A stretch of 64,000 bases of DNA from Pelodictyon luteolum (GTDB lineage: Bacteria; Bacteroidota; Chlorobiia; Chlorobiales; Chlorobiaceae), in assembly GCF_001622165.1 (NCBI RefSeq), contig NZ_LVWG01000022.1, positions 22,519 to 86,518 on the forward strand. The letters run 5' to 3'. Position 1 is the first letter of the stretch. Every line of letters starts with the position of its first letter. The notes under the pieces were generated by a model. The model was not told the DNA's origin. It ran no database searches and saw nothing but the letters and a program-made list of their open reading frames with translations. Made by a program: the position numbers and the translations under genes. Below are positions 39,247 through 49,600 of this stretch, piece by piece.

Positions 39247-39747
39247 ATGCTGAAGACTGCTGTCGCGAGGGTGCTTCCTCTCCCGCTTCTCTTCCTGCTC
39301 CTCTTCATTGAGGGGTGCTACAGCATGTCGGGCGGCTCTCTGGCGCCTCATCTCAAGACGGTTGCAGTTCCTGTGTTTGCCGGCGGTAGCGAGTACCGTG
39401 CTGATCTTACCCGGGCGATGACCCGCAAAATCGAAACTGAAAGCAGTCTCCAGGTTGTGAATTCGATAGCCCGCGCCGATGCGCTCATAGAGGGAAGCAT
39501 CACATCCTGGTCCGATACCGCCAACCAGCTTTCCGGTTCTACTGAGCGCGCTGCTACCAACAGGATCACCATCGTCGTTCAGGTGAGTATGGATGACCGG
39601 GTGAAAAAACGACCGGTGTTTTCCGGGCAGTTTGTGGGGTTTGCCGATTATACCATAGGCGATTACCTTGGTCAGCAGCAGGCCCTTCGTTCCTGCATGC
39701 AGCAGGTTGTCGATGAGGCGTTCGACCGGATCGTTTCCGGATGGTAA
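39247..39747 (+). CDS. lptE: LptE-family outer-membrane LPS assembly lipoprotein
   Basis: 166 residues. A signal peptide ends in IEGC (Cys24, weak lipobox). The remainder, MSGGSLAPHLKTVAVPVFAG then ADLTRAMTRKIETESSLQVV, resembles the LptE/RlpB and DUF4136-like LPS-assembly lipoproteins of Bacteroidetes/Chlorobi. In those systems LptE plugs the LptD barrel. It stands ahead of the sugar-nucleotide operon, consistent with an envelope role; lptG is 29 kb away. Confidence 0.72.
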   Translation: MLKTAVARVLPLPLLFLLLFIEGCYSMSGGSLAPHLKTVAVPVFAGGSEYRADLTRAMTRKIETESSLQVVNSIARADALIEGSITSWSDTANQLSGSTERAATNRITIVVQVSMDDRVKKRPVFSGQFVGFADYTIGDYLGQQQALRSCMQQVVDEAFDRIVSGW

Positions 39748-39821
39748 ATGGGATTTTTTCAATTTCAATCAACGGGCCGGTTCGTGAGTGCTTCGCCACT
39801 CCGGCCGCCGGGGAGGATAGT

Positions 39822-40259
39822 ATGGGTTTGCATGAGGATGTAGGATACCGTCTCGATCTTTCCGGAGGCTTCCTGAAAGAGGCGGAACAGGATTTCGGGC
39901 TTCACCGCTGGCGGTCATGCACCGCAGGCTCAGTCTTGGTCGTTGAAAATGCCGGCATTGCGGTGCTGATGCTCTTTGGTGTGTCGCCTTCGACCCACAA
40001 GCCGGGCATGCACCTGTCCCAGCTGCTCTCGGAAGGTACCCTTGAGAGCAAGGCCGCCGAGCTGATCGAAGAGCTTCTTCCGATGTTCGAGCAGCATGAC
40101 TCGCATGAAAAAATGCTCGCCAAGTACGGCGATGAGGCCGGATATCGTCTTCCCTGGGAGCTCTTTGGGGAACCGGAGGCATCGGCAGCCCTTGGTGCCG
40201 CCCGGAAAGCCGTCCGGATCGCAAGAGACCTTGCAGCCATCGTGCTGCCTATGACATGA
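39822..40259 (+). CDS. HEPN-like domain protein
   Basis: 145 residues from ATG 39822 (GGGAGG upstream); a start at 39741 would add 27 unrelated residues and overlap lptE. The pattern DLSGGFLKEAEQDFGLHRWRSCTAGSV, with a helical body and RKAVRIARDLAAIV at the end, resembles HEPN helical proteins that often pair with minimal nucleotidyltransferases. No MNT partner gene is adjacent, and the catalytic Rx4-6H motif of RNase HEPNs is not evident. Function unknown; it lies 12 bases before rmlA. Confidence 0.6.
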   Translation: MGLHEDVGYRLDLSGGFLKEAEQDFGLHRWRSCTAGSVLVVENAGIAVLMLFGVSPSTHKPGMHLSQLLSEGTLESKAAELIEELLPMFEQHDSHEKMLAKYGDEAGYRLPWELFGEPEASAALGAARKAVRIARDLAAIVLPMT

Positions 40260-40271
40260 AGGACTGATTTG

Positions 40272-41150
40272 ATGAAAGGAATCATACTTGCCGGGGGATC
40301 CGGCACCCGGCTCTATCCCGTGACGAGGGGGACCAGCAAACAGCTTCTTCCCGTCTACGACAAGCCGATGATCTACTACCCCCTCACCACCCTCATGCTT
40401 GCCGGCATCAGGGAGATCCTCATCATCACCACTCCTGAAGACCAGCCGTCGTTCATGAAGCTGCTCGGAGACGGCAGTGACTGGGGAATCAGGCTGTCCT
40501 ACGCCGTGCAGCCCTCTCCCGACGGGCTGGCCCAGGCGTTCATCATTGGAGAAGAGTTCATTGACGGGGATGATGTGGCGCTGGTACTCGGCGACAACAT
40601 CTTTTTCGGATACGGCTTCAGCCAGATGCTGCACTCCGCGGTCAAAACGGTCAAGGTGGATCGGAAGTCCTGCGTGTTCGGCTATGCGGTAAGCGATCCC
40701 GAGCGGTACGGCGTTGCCGAGATAGATGCGGAGGGTAATGTAATCTCCATTGTCGAAAAGCCCGAGCATCCCAAATCGGACTATGCCGTCGTGGGCCTCT
40801 ACTTCTATACTGCTGATGTGGTCGAGGTTGCTCATGGTGTGCTTCCGTCCGAGCGCGGCGAACTGGAAATCACCGCAGTCAATGAAGAGTACCTCCGCCG
40901 CGGCCAGCTCAAGTGCTCCATGCTCGGCAGGGGGTTCGCCTGGCTTGATACCGGAACGCACGAGTCTTTTCAGGAGGCAGGAAATTTCATTCAGACAGTC
41001 GAGAAGCGTCAGGGCCTGAAGGTAGCCTGCCCCGAGGAGATTGCCTGGCGAAACGGCTGGATCTCAGGAGATGCCTTGAAGGAACTCGCTCTTCCGCTCA
41101 TGAAAAACCAGTACGGACAGTACCTTATGCGGTTGCTTTCACGTCCCTAG
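40272..41150 (+). CDS. rmlA: Glucose-1-phosphate thymidylyltransferase
   Basis: 292 residues, full length. First step of dTDP-L-rhamnose synthesis: glucose-1-phosphate plus dTTP to dTDP-glucose. Motifs: [46 protein letters not shown] and [12 protein letters not shown] near the C-terminus. First of four consecutive rml genes in order A-C-D-B. Confidence 0.97.
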   Translation: MKGIILAGGSGTRLYPVTRGTSKQLLPVYDKPMIYYPLTTLMLAGIREILIITTPEDQPSFMKLLGDGSDWGIRLSYAVQPSPDGLAQAFIIGEEFIDGDDVALVLGDNIFFGYGFSQMLHSAVKTVKVDRKSCVFGYAVSDPERYGVAEIDAEGNVISIVEKPEHPKSDYAVVGLYFYTADVVEVAHGVLPSERGELEITAVNEEYLRRGQLKCSMLGRGFAWLDTGTHESFQEAGNFIQTVEKRQGLKVACPEEIAWRNGWISGDALKELALPLMKNQYGQYLMRLLSRP

Positions 41151-41219
41151 GTGCCCCGTTCCTGCGGCGTTGTTCAGGGCCGCCTTTCCGATAACAAAAT
41201 GTTGCTGTAAGCATACTCC

Positions 41220-41804
41220 ATGCGTGTAATTGCAACCGATATCCCCGACGTTCTCGAGCTTGAGCCCGATGTGCTCGGCGATCTGCGGGGTTATTTTCTG
41301 GAATCTTTCCGCCAGGACGTCATCGAAGAGTCTGTAGGCCGGGTCCGTTTCGTGCAGGACAATGAGTCGAAATCGCGCAGGGGGGTGCTCCGCGGGCTGC
41401 ATTTCCAGAAACCGCCCTATACCCAGTCGAAACTGGTGCGCGTGGTGTCGGGCCGTGTGCTCGATATCGCTCTCGATATCCGCATAGGGTCTCCGTGGTA
41501 CGGTCGGCACGTTGCCTGCGAGCTTGACGGGGAGCGGAAGAACATGCTCTGGGTCCCGAAAGGGTTCGCGCATGGGTTCGTGGTCCTCTCTGATGAGGCT
41601 GTCTTCGCCTACAAGTGCGACAACTACTATATGCCCTCGCATGAAGGCGGCATCCACTGGAACGATTCCGCAATCGGCATCGACTGGAAGCTCGACCCCT
41701 CCCTCATCCTCGTCTCCGCCAGAGATTCCTCCCTTCCCGGTCTTTCTTCAGCTGACTCGTTCCGATACGAGGAATTTTCAAGCGACAGGATCTACCGCCG
41801 ATGA
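41220..41804 (+). CDS. rmlC: dTDP-4-dehydrorhamnose 3,5-epimerase
   Basis: 194-residue cupin-fold enzyme, third step of dTDP-rhamnose synthesis. Motifs: GYFLESFRQDV, QDNESKSRRGVLRGLHFQ (with the catalytic His), WVPKGFAHGFVVLSDEA and YKCDNYYMPSHEGGI. The stop overlaps the rmlD start as ATGA. A 69-base gap after rmlA has no terminator. Confidence 0.97.
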   Translation: MRVIATDIPDVLELEPDVLGDLRGYFLESFRQDVIEESVGRVRFVQDNESKSRRGVLRGLHFQKPPYTQSKLVRVVSGRVLDIALDIRIGSPWYGRHVACELDGERKNMLWVPKGFAHGFVVLSDEAVFAYKCDNYYMPSHEGGIHWNDSAIGIDWKLDPSLILVSARDSSLPGLSSADSFRYEEFSSDRIYRR

Positions 41805-42667
41805 ACATATTCGTTGCAGGCGGCAGGGGGCAGCTCGGTTCTGAGCTGCAGGCGCTCAGAAAGGGAGCTGGTGCCCACCGTTTTCTTTTTCTCGACCGGC
41901 CCGATCTTGATATTGCAGATTCCGGAAGTGTCCTCCGGGCGTTTGACCGGTTTCAGCCGGATGTTGTCATTAATGCTGCAGCCTATACCGCGGTTGATGG
42001 TGCCGAGGAAGACCGTGATACGGCATTCCGGGTCAACCGGGACGGGGCAGGGGTGCTCGCCGGATGCTGCAGGGACGCCGGAGCTTTTTTTATCCACGTC
42101 TCTACAGACTATGTATTCGACGGTACGGCCTCGAGGCCATACAGGGAAGAGGATACGCCTTGTCCAGAGGGTGTGTACGGACGCTCGAAGTTCGAGGGCG
42201 AACAACTCGTTGGCTGTGTCGATCCTTCGCATGCCATCATCAGGACCTCATGGCTCTATTCGGCCTACGGGCAGAACTTCGTAAAAACCATGCTCCGGCT
42301 CGGCCGGGAGCGCGAGTCGCTCGGGGTGGTGTTCGACCAGACGGGGACGCCGACCCATGCGGCCGACCTTGCTTCAGCTGTCCTTCACATTGCCCTCCGC
42401 CACGATCCTGCCTTCCATTACCGCGGGATCTGGCACTACAGCAATGAAGGGGTCGCATCCTGGTATGATTTCGCCCATGCCGTGATGGAATTTGCGGGAC
42501 TTCCCTGCCGGGTGGAACCGATCACCAGCAGAGAGTTCCCGCAGGCCGCTGTGCGTCCCGCATACAGTGTCCTCGACAAGAGTGCCATCAAACGGGACTG
42601 GGACCTCCGGATTCCCTACTGGCAGCACTCCCTTAAGGCACTCATCACTACCATCAACCCCCGCTAA
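41801..42667 (+). CDS. rmlD: dTDP-4-dehydrorhamnose reductase
   Basis: 288-residue extended SDR making dTDP-L-rhamnose. Nucleotide-binding GGRGQLGSELQ, NAAAYTAVDGAEEDRD, STDYVFDGTASRPYREED, catalytic YGRSK (YxxxK) and RTSWLYSAYGQNFVKTM. Translationally coupled to rmlC. Confidence 0.97.
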   Translation: MNIFVAGGRGQLGSELQALRKGAGAHRFLFLDRPDLDIADSGSVLRAFDRFQPDVVINAAAYTAVDGAEEDRDTAFRVNRDGAGVLAGCCRDAGAFFIHVSTDYVFDGTASRPYREEDTPCPEGVYGRSKFEGEQLVGCVDPSHAIIRTSWLYSAYGQNFVKTMLRLGRERESLGVVFDQTGTPTHAADLASAVLHIALRHDPAFHYRGIWHYSNEGVASWYDFAHAVMEFAGLPCRVEPITSREFPQAAVRPAYSVLDKSAIKRDWDLRIPYWQHSLKALITTINPR

Positions 42668-42680
42668 AGGAACATCGGTC

Positions 42681-43733
42681 ATGCATCTGCTCATCACCGG
42701 CGGCGCCGGCTTCATCGGCTCACATGTTGTGCGCCACTTTCTTTCGGCCCATCCCGACTGCCGCCTTACGAACCTCGACAGCCTCACCTATGCAGGCAAC
42801 CTCGCCAACCTTCGTGACGTGGAGAATGACCCGCGCTATACCTTTCTGAAGGGAGATATTACTGACAGGGGGTTCATTGACCGGCTGTTTAGAGAAACGG
42901 ATTTCGAGGGTGTGATCCATCTGGCAGCCGAGTCGCATGTTGACCGCTCCATTGCCGACCCTACGGCTTTCGTCATGACGAACGTCATCGGTACAGTGAA
43001 CCTGCTTGACGCCGCACGCCGGCACTGGAACGGGCGGTACGAAGGCCGGAGGTTCTACCACGTCTCTACCGATGAGGTATACGGCTCACTTCTGAAAGGG
43101 ACCGGGATGTTCACCGAAACCACCCCCTACGACCCTCACAGCCCCTATTCGGCCTCAAAGGCATCCTCCGATCACTTCGTCAGGGCCTATCACGATACCT
43201 ACGGCCTGCCGGTGGTCATCAGCAACTGCTCGAACAACTACGGGCCGTTCCAATTTCCCGAAAAGCTCATTCCGCTCTTCATCAACAACATCCGGAACTC
43301 AAAGCCGCTGCCGCTTTATGGAAAAGGGGAGAATGTGCGTGACTGGCTATGGGTCGAGGATCACGCCCGGGCCATCGACGTGATCTACCACCGGGGGCAG
43401 GATGGGGCGACCTACAACATCGGCGGGCATAACGAGTGGAGCAACATCGACCTGGTCCGGCTCCTCTGCCGGATCATGGACGAAAAACTCGGTCGCACGG
43501 CGGGGGAGTCGGAACAGCTTCTCACGTTTGTGACCGACCGGGCGGGCCATGACCTCCGCTACGCCATCGACTCCTCTCTTCTGCAGCGTGAACTCGGCTG
43601 GGTTCCCTCCCTCTCATTCGAAGAGGGGCTTGAAAAGACTGTGGAGTGGTATCTTGCAAACGAAGAGTGGCTCCGGGGTGTGACTTCCGGATCCTATCAG
43701 CACTATTACGACGCTCACTACGGCGGGCGTTAA
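42681..43733 (+). CDS. rmlB: dTDP-glucose 4,6-dehydratase
   Basis: 350 residues from ATG 42681 (MHLLITGGAGFIGSHVV); a longer frame from 42492 runs through the end of rmlD and is rejected. NAD-binding TGGAGFIGS, AAESHVDRSI, STDEVYGSL, and the catalytic YSASK of the YxxxK pair. It performs the second step of rhamnose synthesis and is placed last in the operon order A-C-D-B. Confidence 0.97.
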   Translation: MHLLITGGAGFIGSHVVRHFLSAHPDCRLTNLDSLTYAGNLANLRDVENDPRYTFLKGDITDRGFIDRLFRETDFEGVIHLAAESHVDRSIADPTAFVMTNVIGTVNLLDAARRHWNGRYEGRRFYHVSTDEVYGSLLKGTGMFTETTPYDPHSPYSASKASSDHFVRAYHDTYGLPVVISNCSNNYGPFQFPEKLIPLFINNIRNSKPLPLYGKGENVRDWLWVEDHARAIDVIYHRGQDGATYNIGGHNEWSNIDLVRLLCRIMDEKLGRTAGESEQLLTFVTDRAGHDLRYAIDSSLLQRELGWVPSLSFEEGLEKTVEWYLANEEWLRGVTSGSYQHYYDAHYGGR

Positions 43734-43754
43734 CCTTTTTACCGGTCATCCATC

Positions 43755-44741
43755 ATGCAGATTCTTGTCATCGGCGGAGCGGGCTATATCGGTAGCCACG
43801 TCGTTCGCGCCTTTCTCGACAGCGGTCACGAGGTTACGGTGTTCGACAACCTCAAAACCGGCCTCAGGGAGAACCTTTTCAGGGACGCATCGTTCATCCA
43901 CGGTGACATCATGCACCCGCTTCAGCTCCGGGCTGCCATGGCTTCGGGTTTTGACGGGTGCGTGCACCTTGCTGCCCTGAAGGCTGCCGGCCAGTCGATG
44001 CTGGAACCCGAGGCATATGCAGAGTCCAACCTCACCGGAACCATCAACATTCTCGCCGAGGCCTCCCGGGCCGGTATCGGCCGCATCATCTTCTCTTCCT
44101 CGGCGGCAGTCTACGGCAGCCCTAAATATCTTCCCATCGATGAGGAGCATCCGAAAGATCCCGAGAACTTCTATGGGTTCACGAAGCTTGAAATCGAGCG
44201 GCTGCTTGCATGGTTTGACCGCCTTAAAGGGATGCGCTACGCAGCCATCCGGTATTTCAATGCCGCAGGTTATGATACAGGTGGGCGCATCAAAGGGCTG
44301 GAGCTGCAGCCAGAGAATCTGCTGCCGATCGTAATGGAGGTGGCTGCCGGCATACGCCCCGAGCTCTCCGTCTATGGCAACGACTATCCGACGAGGGACG
44401 GCAGCTGCATCCGCGACTATGTGCATGTCTCGGACCTTGCCGAGGCTCATGTCAGCGCGTTTGATTATATCGTCGGCAATGACAGGAGCCTTTCGGTGAA
44501 CCTCGGGAGCGAGCGCGGGGTCACGGTGCAGGAAATGATCGAGCGCGCGCGTGCCATAACCGGCAGGCCGATTCCGTCAGTCATTGCGGGCCGGAGGGCG
44601 GGTGATCCCGCCGAGCTTGTCGCCTCCTCCGTAAAAGCCCGCGAACTGCTGGGCTGGGTGCCGCGTTTCAGCGACGTCGACACCCTCATCTCCTCCACAT
44701 GGACGATGTACGAGCGCACCCTTGCAGCAAGAAAACCATGA
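43755..44741 (+). CDS. galE: UDP-glucose 4-epimerase-like sugar nucleotide epimerase
   Basis: 328 residues, extended SDR. GGAGYIGSHVVRAFLDSGHEVTVFDNL is the GalE-type opening (positions 6-33); SSSAAVYGSP supplies the catalytic Ser, YGFTK the YxxxK pair, and GSCIRDYVHVSDLAEAH is a strong GalE signature. It interconverts UDP-glucose and UDP-galactose, feeding polysaccharide synthesis. It is 21 bases after rmlB, and its stop overlaps the manC start. Confidence 0.93.
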   Translation: MQILVIGGAGYIGSHVVRAFLDSGHEVTVFDNLKTGLRENLFRDASFIHGDIMHPLQLRAAMASGFDGCVHLAALKAAGQSMLEPEAYAESNLTGTINILAEASRAGIGRIIFSSSAAVYGSPKYLPIDEEHPKDPENFYGFTKLEIERLLAWFDRLKGMRYAAIRYFNAAGYDTGGRIKGLELQPENLLPIVMEVAAGIRPELSVYGNDYPTRDGSCIRDYVHVSDLAEAHVSAFDYIVGNDRSLSVNLGSERGVTVQEMIERARAITGRPIPSVIAGRRAGDPAELVASSVKARELLGWVPRFSDVDTLISSTWTMYERTLAARKP

Positions 44742-46165
44742 ACGCACCGATGATCGTACCAGTCATCCTTTCCGGGGGAGCCGGTTCACGGCTCTGGCCG
44801 CTGTCGCGTGCCCTCTACCCGAAGCAGCTTCTTCCGCTCTGCTCGGAAAACACCATGCTCCAGGACACGGTCGGCCGACTCAGAGTATTACCGGGCCACG
44901 GGCCCGTGTACTGCGTCTGCAATGAAAGCCATCGGTTCCTTGTTGCCGAGCAGCTGCGTGCAACCGGTGTTCGGGTGGGCGGCATCATCCTCGAACCGGC
45001 GGGCCGCAATACTGCTCCCGCTGCCGCGGTTGCCGCGATGCTCCTTGAACGGAAACATCCGGGAGCGCTTATGCTGCTGCTGCCGGCCGATCATGTCATA
45101 GCCGATGAGGTGGCGTTCGGCGCCGCCATCGAGGCCGGCGCTGCAGCTGCCCGAGAGGGAGGACTCGTGACCTTCGGTGTCGTTCCTACCGCTCCGGAAA
45201 CCGGGTACGGCTATCTGAAGGCATCCAGTGACGGCCCGGAGGGCCTTCGGCCGAGGCGGGTGGAGCGGTTTGTAGAAAAGCCCGATAGAAAGACGGCCGA
45301 GGGGTATCTGGAAAGCGGAGGATATTATTGGAACAGCGGCATTTTTCTTTTCAGTGCAAAAGCCTTTCTGGGCGAACTCCAGCAGTATGCCCCCGAGATG
45401 CTGGCGGCATGCAGAAGAGCCCTTGACGGGGCTTCGGAAGACCTTGATTTTCTTCGCCTTGAGCCGGAGGCGTTCCTCGCCTCACCGTCTGATTCGATCG
45501 ATTATGCCGTCATGGAGAAAACAGAGCACGCCTTCCTTGTCCCGCTCGATGCGGGCTGGAACGATGTCGGTGCCTGGTCGGCGCTCTGGAGCGTGCATGA
45601 GCGCGACGGGTCAGGGAACGTGACGAAGGGGGATGTTCTCGTGCAGGACGTCACCGACAGCTACATCCATGCCTCAAGCCGCCTTGTTGCCGCCGTCGGC
45701 CTTGAGCACCACATCATCGTCGAGACGTGCGATGCGGTGCTTGTCGCCTCGAAGGACCATGTGCAGGACGTTAAGCTGCTCGTCGACGAACTCAAGAAAC
45801 AGGCGCGGGAGGAGGCTGACATCCATCGCAGGGTGTTTCGTCCCTGGGGCTCATACGAAACGGTCGACCAGGCTGAGCGTTTCAAGGTCAAGCGCATCAC
45901 GGTGAATCCCGGAGCGGCGCTTTCCCTGCAGAAGCACCTCCACCGCGCAGAACACTGGATCGTTGTTCGCGGCACTGCCAGGATCACCGTCGAGGACCGG
46001 GAGGTTCTGCTCCATGAGGACCAGTCGACCTACATTCCTGTAGGCTCCTTCCACCGGCTCGAAAACCCCGCTGATGTGCCGCTCGAGCTCATCGAGGTCC
46101 AGACCGGCAGCTACCTCGGCGAGGATGACATCATACGCGTGGATGACCGGTACGGGAGGAGCTGA
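44738..46165 (+). CDS. manC: Mannose-1-phosphate guanylyltransferase / mannose-6-phosphate isomerase
   Basis: 475 residues from ATG 44738, overlapping the galE stop as ATGA. The N-terminal nucleotidyltransferase (about 1-285) has LSGGAGSRLWPLSRALYPKQ and FVEKPDRKTAEGYLESG; the C-terminal cupin domain (about 355-475) has RPWGSYETVDQAERFKVKRI and QKHLHRAEHWIVVRGTA, typical of type II PMI/GMP enzymes. Product is GDP-mannose for LPS or exopolysaccharide. No phosphomannomutase gene is visible. Confidence 0.96.
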   Translation: MNAPMIVPVILSGGAGSRLWPLSRALYPKQLLPLCSENTMLQDTVGRLRVLPGHGPVYCVCNESHRFLVAEQLRATGVRVGGIILEPAGRNTAPAAAVAAMLLERKHPGALMLLLPADHVIADEVAFGAAIEAGAAAAREGGLVTFGVVPTAPETGYGYLKASSDGPEGLRPRRVERFVEKPDRKTAEGYLESGGYYWNSGIFLFSAKAFLGELQQYAPEMLAACRRALDGASEDLDFLRLEPEAFLASPSDSIDYAVMEKTEHAFLVPLDAGWNDVGAWSALWSVHERDGSGNVTKGDVLVQDVTDSYIHASSRLVAAVGLEHHIIVETCDAVLVASKDHVQDVKLLVDELKKQAREEADIHRRVFRPWGSYETVDQAERFKVKRITVNPGAALSLQKHLHRAEHWIVVRGTARITVEDREVLLHEDQSTYIPVGSFHRLENPADVPLELIEVQTGSYLGEDDIIRVDDRYGRS

Positions 46166-46185
46166 AGCCCTCCGGCGGGCTTTGA
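46165..46185 (+). terminator. Probable terminator of the rml-galE-manC operon
   Basis: AAGCCC and GGGCTT form a six-base stem with a six-base TCCGGC loop, starting at the last base of the manC stop codon. The T-tract is short, so strength is uncertain. Confidence 0.4.
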
Positions 46186-46262
46186 CGGAAAAATATAAAA
46201 TTGTAACTTCCCCTAATTGAAATCAGAGCGCGATAAGCATAAACCATAAATACCTGCAGATT

Positions 46263-46481
46263 ATGGCTGAAGAAATGAAAACTCCCGCCCCGGCTCCACA
46301 GCAGAAAGGCGGCGATGTCGTGAAAGGTGATTTCGCCACCATTCTTGTCGGTGTCGGCACCCTCCTCGACAACACCCTCACCCCGCTCGGTAAAATGGTT
46401 GCCGATGCTCTCGACTCCCTCACAGTGGTCGCAAAGCAGATACTTGAGGGCGTCAACACTTCGCTCGGCGACAGGAAGTAA
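46263..46481 (+). CDS. Small amphipathic protein, possible chlorosome envelope protein (CsmB-like)
   Basis: 72 residues. A polar N-terminus (MAEEMKTPAPAPQQKGG) precedes a long amphipathic region, FATILVGVGTLLDNTLTPLG then ADALDSLTVVAKQILEGVNT. Size, hydrophobic pattern and the central PLGK-x2-AD motif resemble my recollection of CsmB/CsmF-type chlorosome envelope proteins, which coat the lipid monolayer around bacteriochlorophyll aggregates. The match is by eye and weak; it could be an unrelated small membrane-surface protein. It lacks a clear Shine-Dalgarno. It stands alone between the manC operon and ileS. Confidence 0.45.
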   Translation: MAEEMKTPAPAPQQKGGDVVKGDFATILVGVGTLLDNTLTPLGKMVADALDSLTVVAKQILEGVNTSLGDRK

Positions 46482-46535
46482 TACAGACCATTTACGATTC
46501 CGGCCGGTACCGGAAGAAATCGGAATGCAGGTTTC

Positions 46536-46579
46536 CAGGCAAGCTTTTCACGACGGGGAAGGCTTGCCTGTACTGTTTT
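46536..46579 (+). terminator. Probable terminator after the 72-residue gene
   Basis: CAGGCAAGC (46536-46544) and GCTTGCCTG (46562-46570) are exact complements, with a 17-base loop, followed by TACTGTTTTT. The long loop makes it less than ideal. Confidence 0.55.
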
Positions 46580-46630
46580 TATGGCTGATTCTTGTATATT
46601 GGTTTTTTTTGAATGATCTGACGTAACACC

Positions 46631-49600
46631 ATGGCCGATAAATTTGCCGAGTATCCCTCCAGTACGCCTTACAGCGAGATGGAGGCTGCCGTACTCACCT
46701 ACTGGAACGAACACGATATATTCCATAAAAGCCTGGAGGAACGGCCTTCCGACCGGGTTTTTTCGTTTTATGAAGGCCCTCCGACCGTCAACGGCAAGCC
46801 CGGCGTGCACCATGTGTTCAGCCGTACCATCAAGGACGCCGTCTGCCGCTACAGGACGATGCAGGGGTACCGGGTTCCGCGCAAGGCGGGATGGGATACC
46901 CACGGCCTGCCGGTCGAGATTTCCGTAGAAAAGAAGCTCGGCCTGAAGAACAAGGCGCAGGTCGAGGAGTACGGAGAAGGGGAGTTCAACATGGAGGCCC
47001 GTGCACTCGTCTACCATCATATCGACGACAACCGCGAAGGGTGGGGAAAACTCACTGAGCGGATGGGATACTGGGTCGACATGGACCATCCCTACATCAC
47101 CTGTGAAAACAACTACATCGAATCGGTCTGGTGGGCGCTGAAAACCATTTTCGACAAGGGATTGATCTATAAAGACTACAAGATCGTTCCCCAGGATCCC
47201 AAGTCCGAGACCGTGCTCAGTTCGCATGAACTGGCTCTTGGCTATAAGGAGGTCAAGGACCCGAGCGTCTACGTGAAGTTCCGCCTGAAAGGAGAGGATG
47301 CATCGTTCCTTGTATGGACCACCACGCCATGGACACTCATTTCCAACGTAGCCCTGTCGGTCGGTGCTGATATCCTGTATGTGAGGGTGAAGCATGCCGA
47401 AAGCGGTGAAGTGCTGATCCTTGCCGAATCCCGCCTGCAGGTGCTTCTTGAGAAGAATGAAGAGGGTCAGTCGCTGTGGAACGTTGTTGAGCGGATCGAG
47501 GGCAGTGCGCTCGAAGGTCTGGAATACGAGCCGCTGTTCAAATACTTTTCACCAGCCAGAAAGTGCTGGTATGTCACCCTCGGTTCGTTTGTCTCAACGG
47601 GGGACGGCACCGGCATCGTGCACATCGCACCTGCATTCGGAGCCGACGACTACGAGGTTTCCAAACAGTACGACCTGCCGATGCTGCAGCCGGTCGGGCG
47701 CAACGGCTGCTTTACGGCCGAGGTTCCCGAGTATGAGGGAATGTTCTTCAAGGACACCGATCCGCCGATCATCACGCGGCTGAAAGAGGAGGGGAAACTC
47801 TACAGAAAAGAGACCATCACCCATACCTACCCGTTCTCATGGCGTTATGACGTGCCGGTCATCTACTATGCGCGCGAGTCCTGGTACATCCGCACGACCA
47901 GCATCGCGGACCGGATGGTTGAGCTCAACAAAACCATCAACTGGTGTCCACCCGAAATCGGTTCCGGGCGGTTTGGCAACTGGCTCGAGGAAAACAAGGA
48001 CTGGGCGCTCTCACGCGAGCGGTTCTGGGGTTCACCGCTGCCGGTTTGGGTGGCGGAGGATTTTGCAATCGGCGACGATGCCGCTTCCGGCAAAATGTTT
48101 GCAGTCGGCTCGATTGCCGAGCTTCGTGACGGCTTTATCGACGTTGACGGACGCCGCATGCTGCTTGGCGATGCCCTCGATCAGGGACTTGCGGAGCTTG
48201 ATCTCCATAAGCCCTTTGTCGACCGGATCTATTTTATCCGCGACGGGGTCCGATTCACCCGTACTCCCGAACTGATTGACGTCTGGTTCGACAGCGGGTC
48301 CATGCCGTTCGCCCAGCTGCACTATCCGTTCGAGAACAAGGAGCTTTTTGAGCAGACCTTCCCCGCGGACTTCATCGCTGAAGGTGTTGACCAGACGAGG
48401 GGGTGGTTCTACACCCTTCACGCCGTTTCGACCCTTCTCTTTGACCGCCCCGCCTACCGGAACCTCATCGTCAACGGCCACATCCTCGACAAGAACGGGC
48501 AGAAAATGTCGAAGTCGAAAGGCAACGTGGTCGATCCGTTCGAGACCATGCAGAAATACGGTGCAGATGCCATCCGCTGGTACCTCCTCGTGGCAAGTCC
48601 TCCCTGGCGGCCGAAGTCGTTCAACACCGAAGAGATCGAAGAAGAGCAGCGGAAGTTCTTCCGTGCCTACATCAACAGCTACAACTTTTTTGTTCTCTAT
48701 GCCAATGTCGACGGTTTCACGGGCAGCGAGCCCGCAGTACCGCTTCTTCAGCGCTCCGAGCTCGATCGCTGGGTGCTCTCAAGCCTCTCCAGCCTTGTCG
48801 GCGGAGTGCACAGCCGCATGGAGCAGTATGACCTGACCGGAGCAGCGCGTCTCGTCGACGATTTCATTGTTGACGATCTTTCGAACTGGTACATCCGCCG
48901 CTCGCGCAAGCGGTTCTGGAAAAGCGATATGGGGACCGACAAGCTTGCCGCATACCAGTCGCTCCACCAGTGCCTTGAAACTCTTGCCAGGCTGCTCGCT
49001 CCGTTCACCCCGTTCCTTGCTGAACGGATCTATCTGAACCTGCATGCCCTGCAGGGCACTGCGGGAAGGGAATCGGTGCATCTCGCTGATTTCCCGACCA
49101 TCGACACCGCAGCGGTGGATCTGCCGCTCGAGCGCCGTATGAAGAAAGCGCAGATCATCACCTCGCTCGTCAGGACGATGCGTGAGCGGGCGTCAATCAA
49201 GGTTCGACAGCCGCTCTCACGGATCCTTCTGGCTGTTGCAGACAGTACGGAGCGAGAAGAGTACCGTCTTGTGGCCGACATCATCACCGAAGAGGTCAAT
49301 GTACTCAACATCGAGTATGTAGACGAGGACGGCTCCGTCATCAGCAAGAAGGTGAAGCCTAATTTCAAGACACTCGGACCGAAGTTCGGAAAGGACATGA
49401 AGCAGCTTGCTGAAGCGGTCCGCTCGATGAGCTACAAGCAGATCGCGCAACTCGAAAAAGAGGGGAGCCTTACCCTCGAGTGGGCTGAAAGGTCGTTCGA
49501 CATCCTCCGCGGGGATGTGGAGATCATGCATGAGGACATCGAAGGGTGGCTTGTCGCATCGGATGAGTCACACGGCATCATGGTCGCCCTTGATACTGAA

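Noticed and set aside
46223..47395. 390-codon minus-strand frame
   Set aside because: Antisense of the 72-residue gene and the start of ileS; no recognisable protein.
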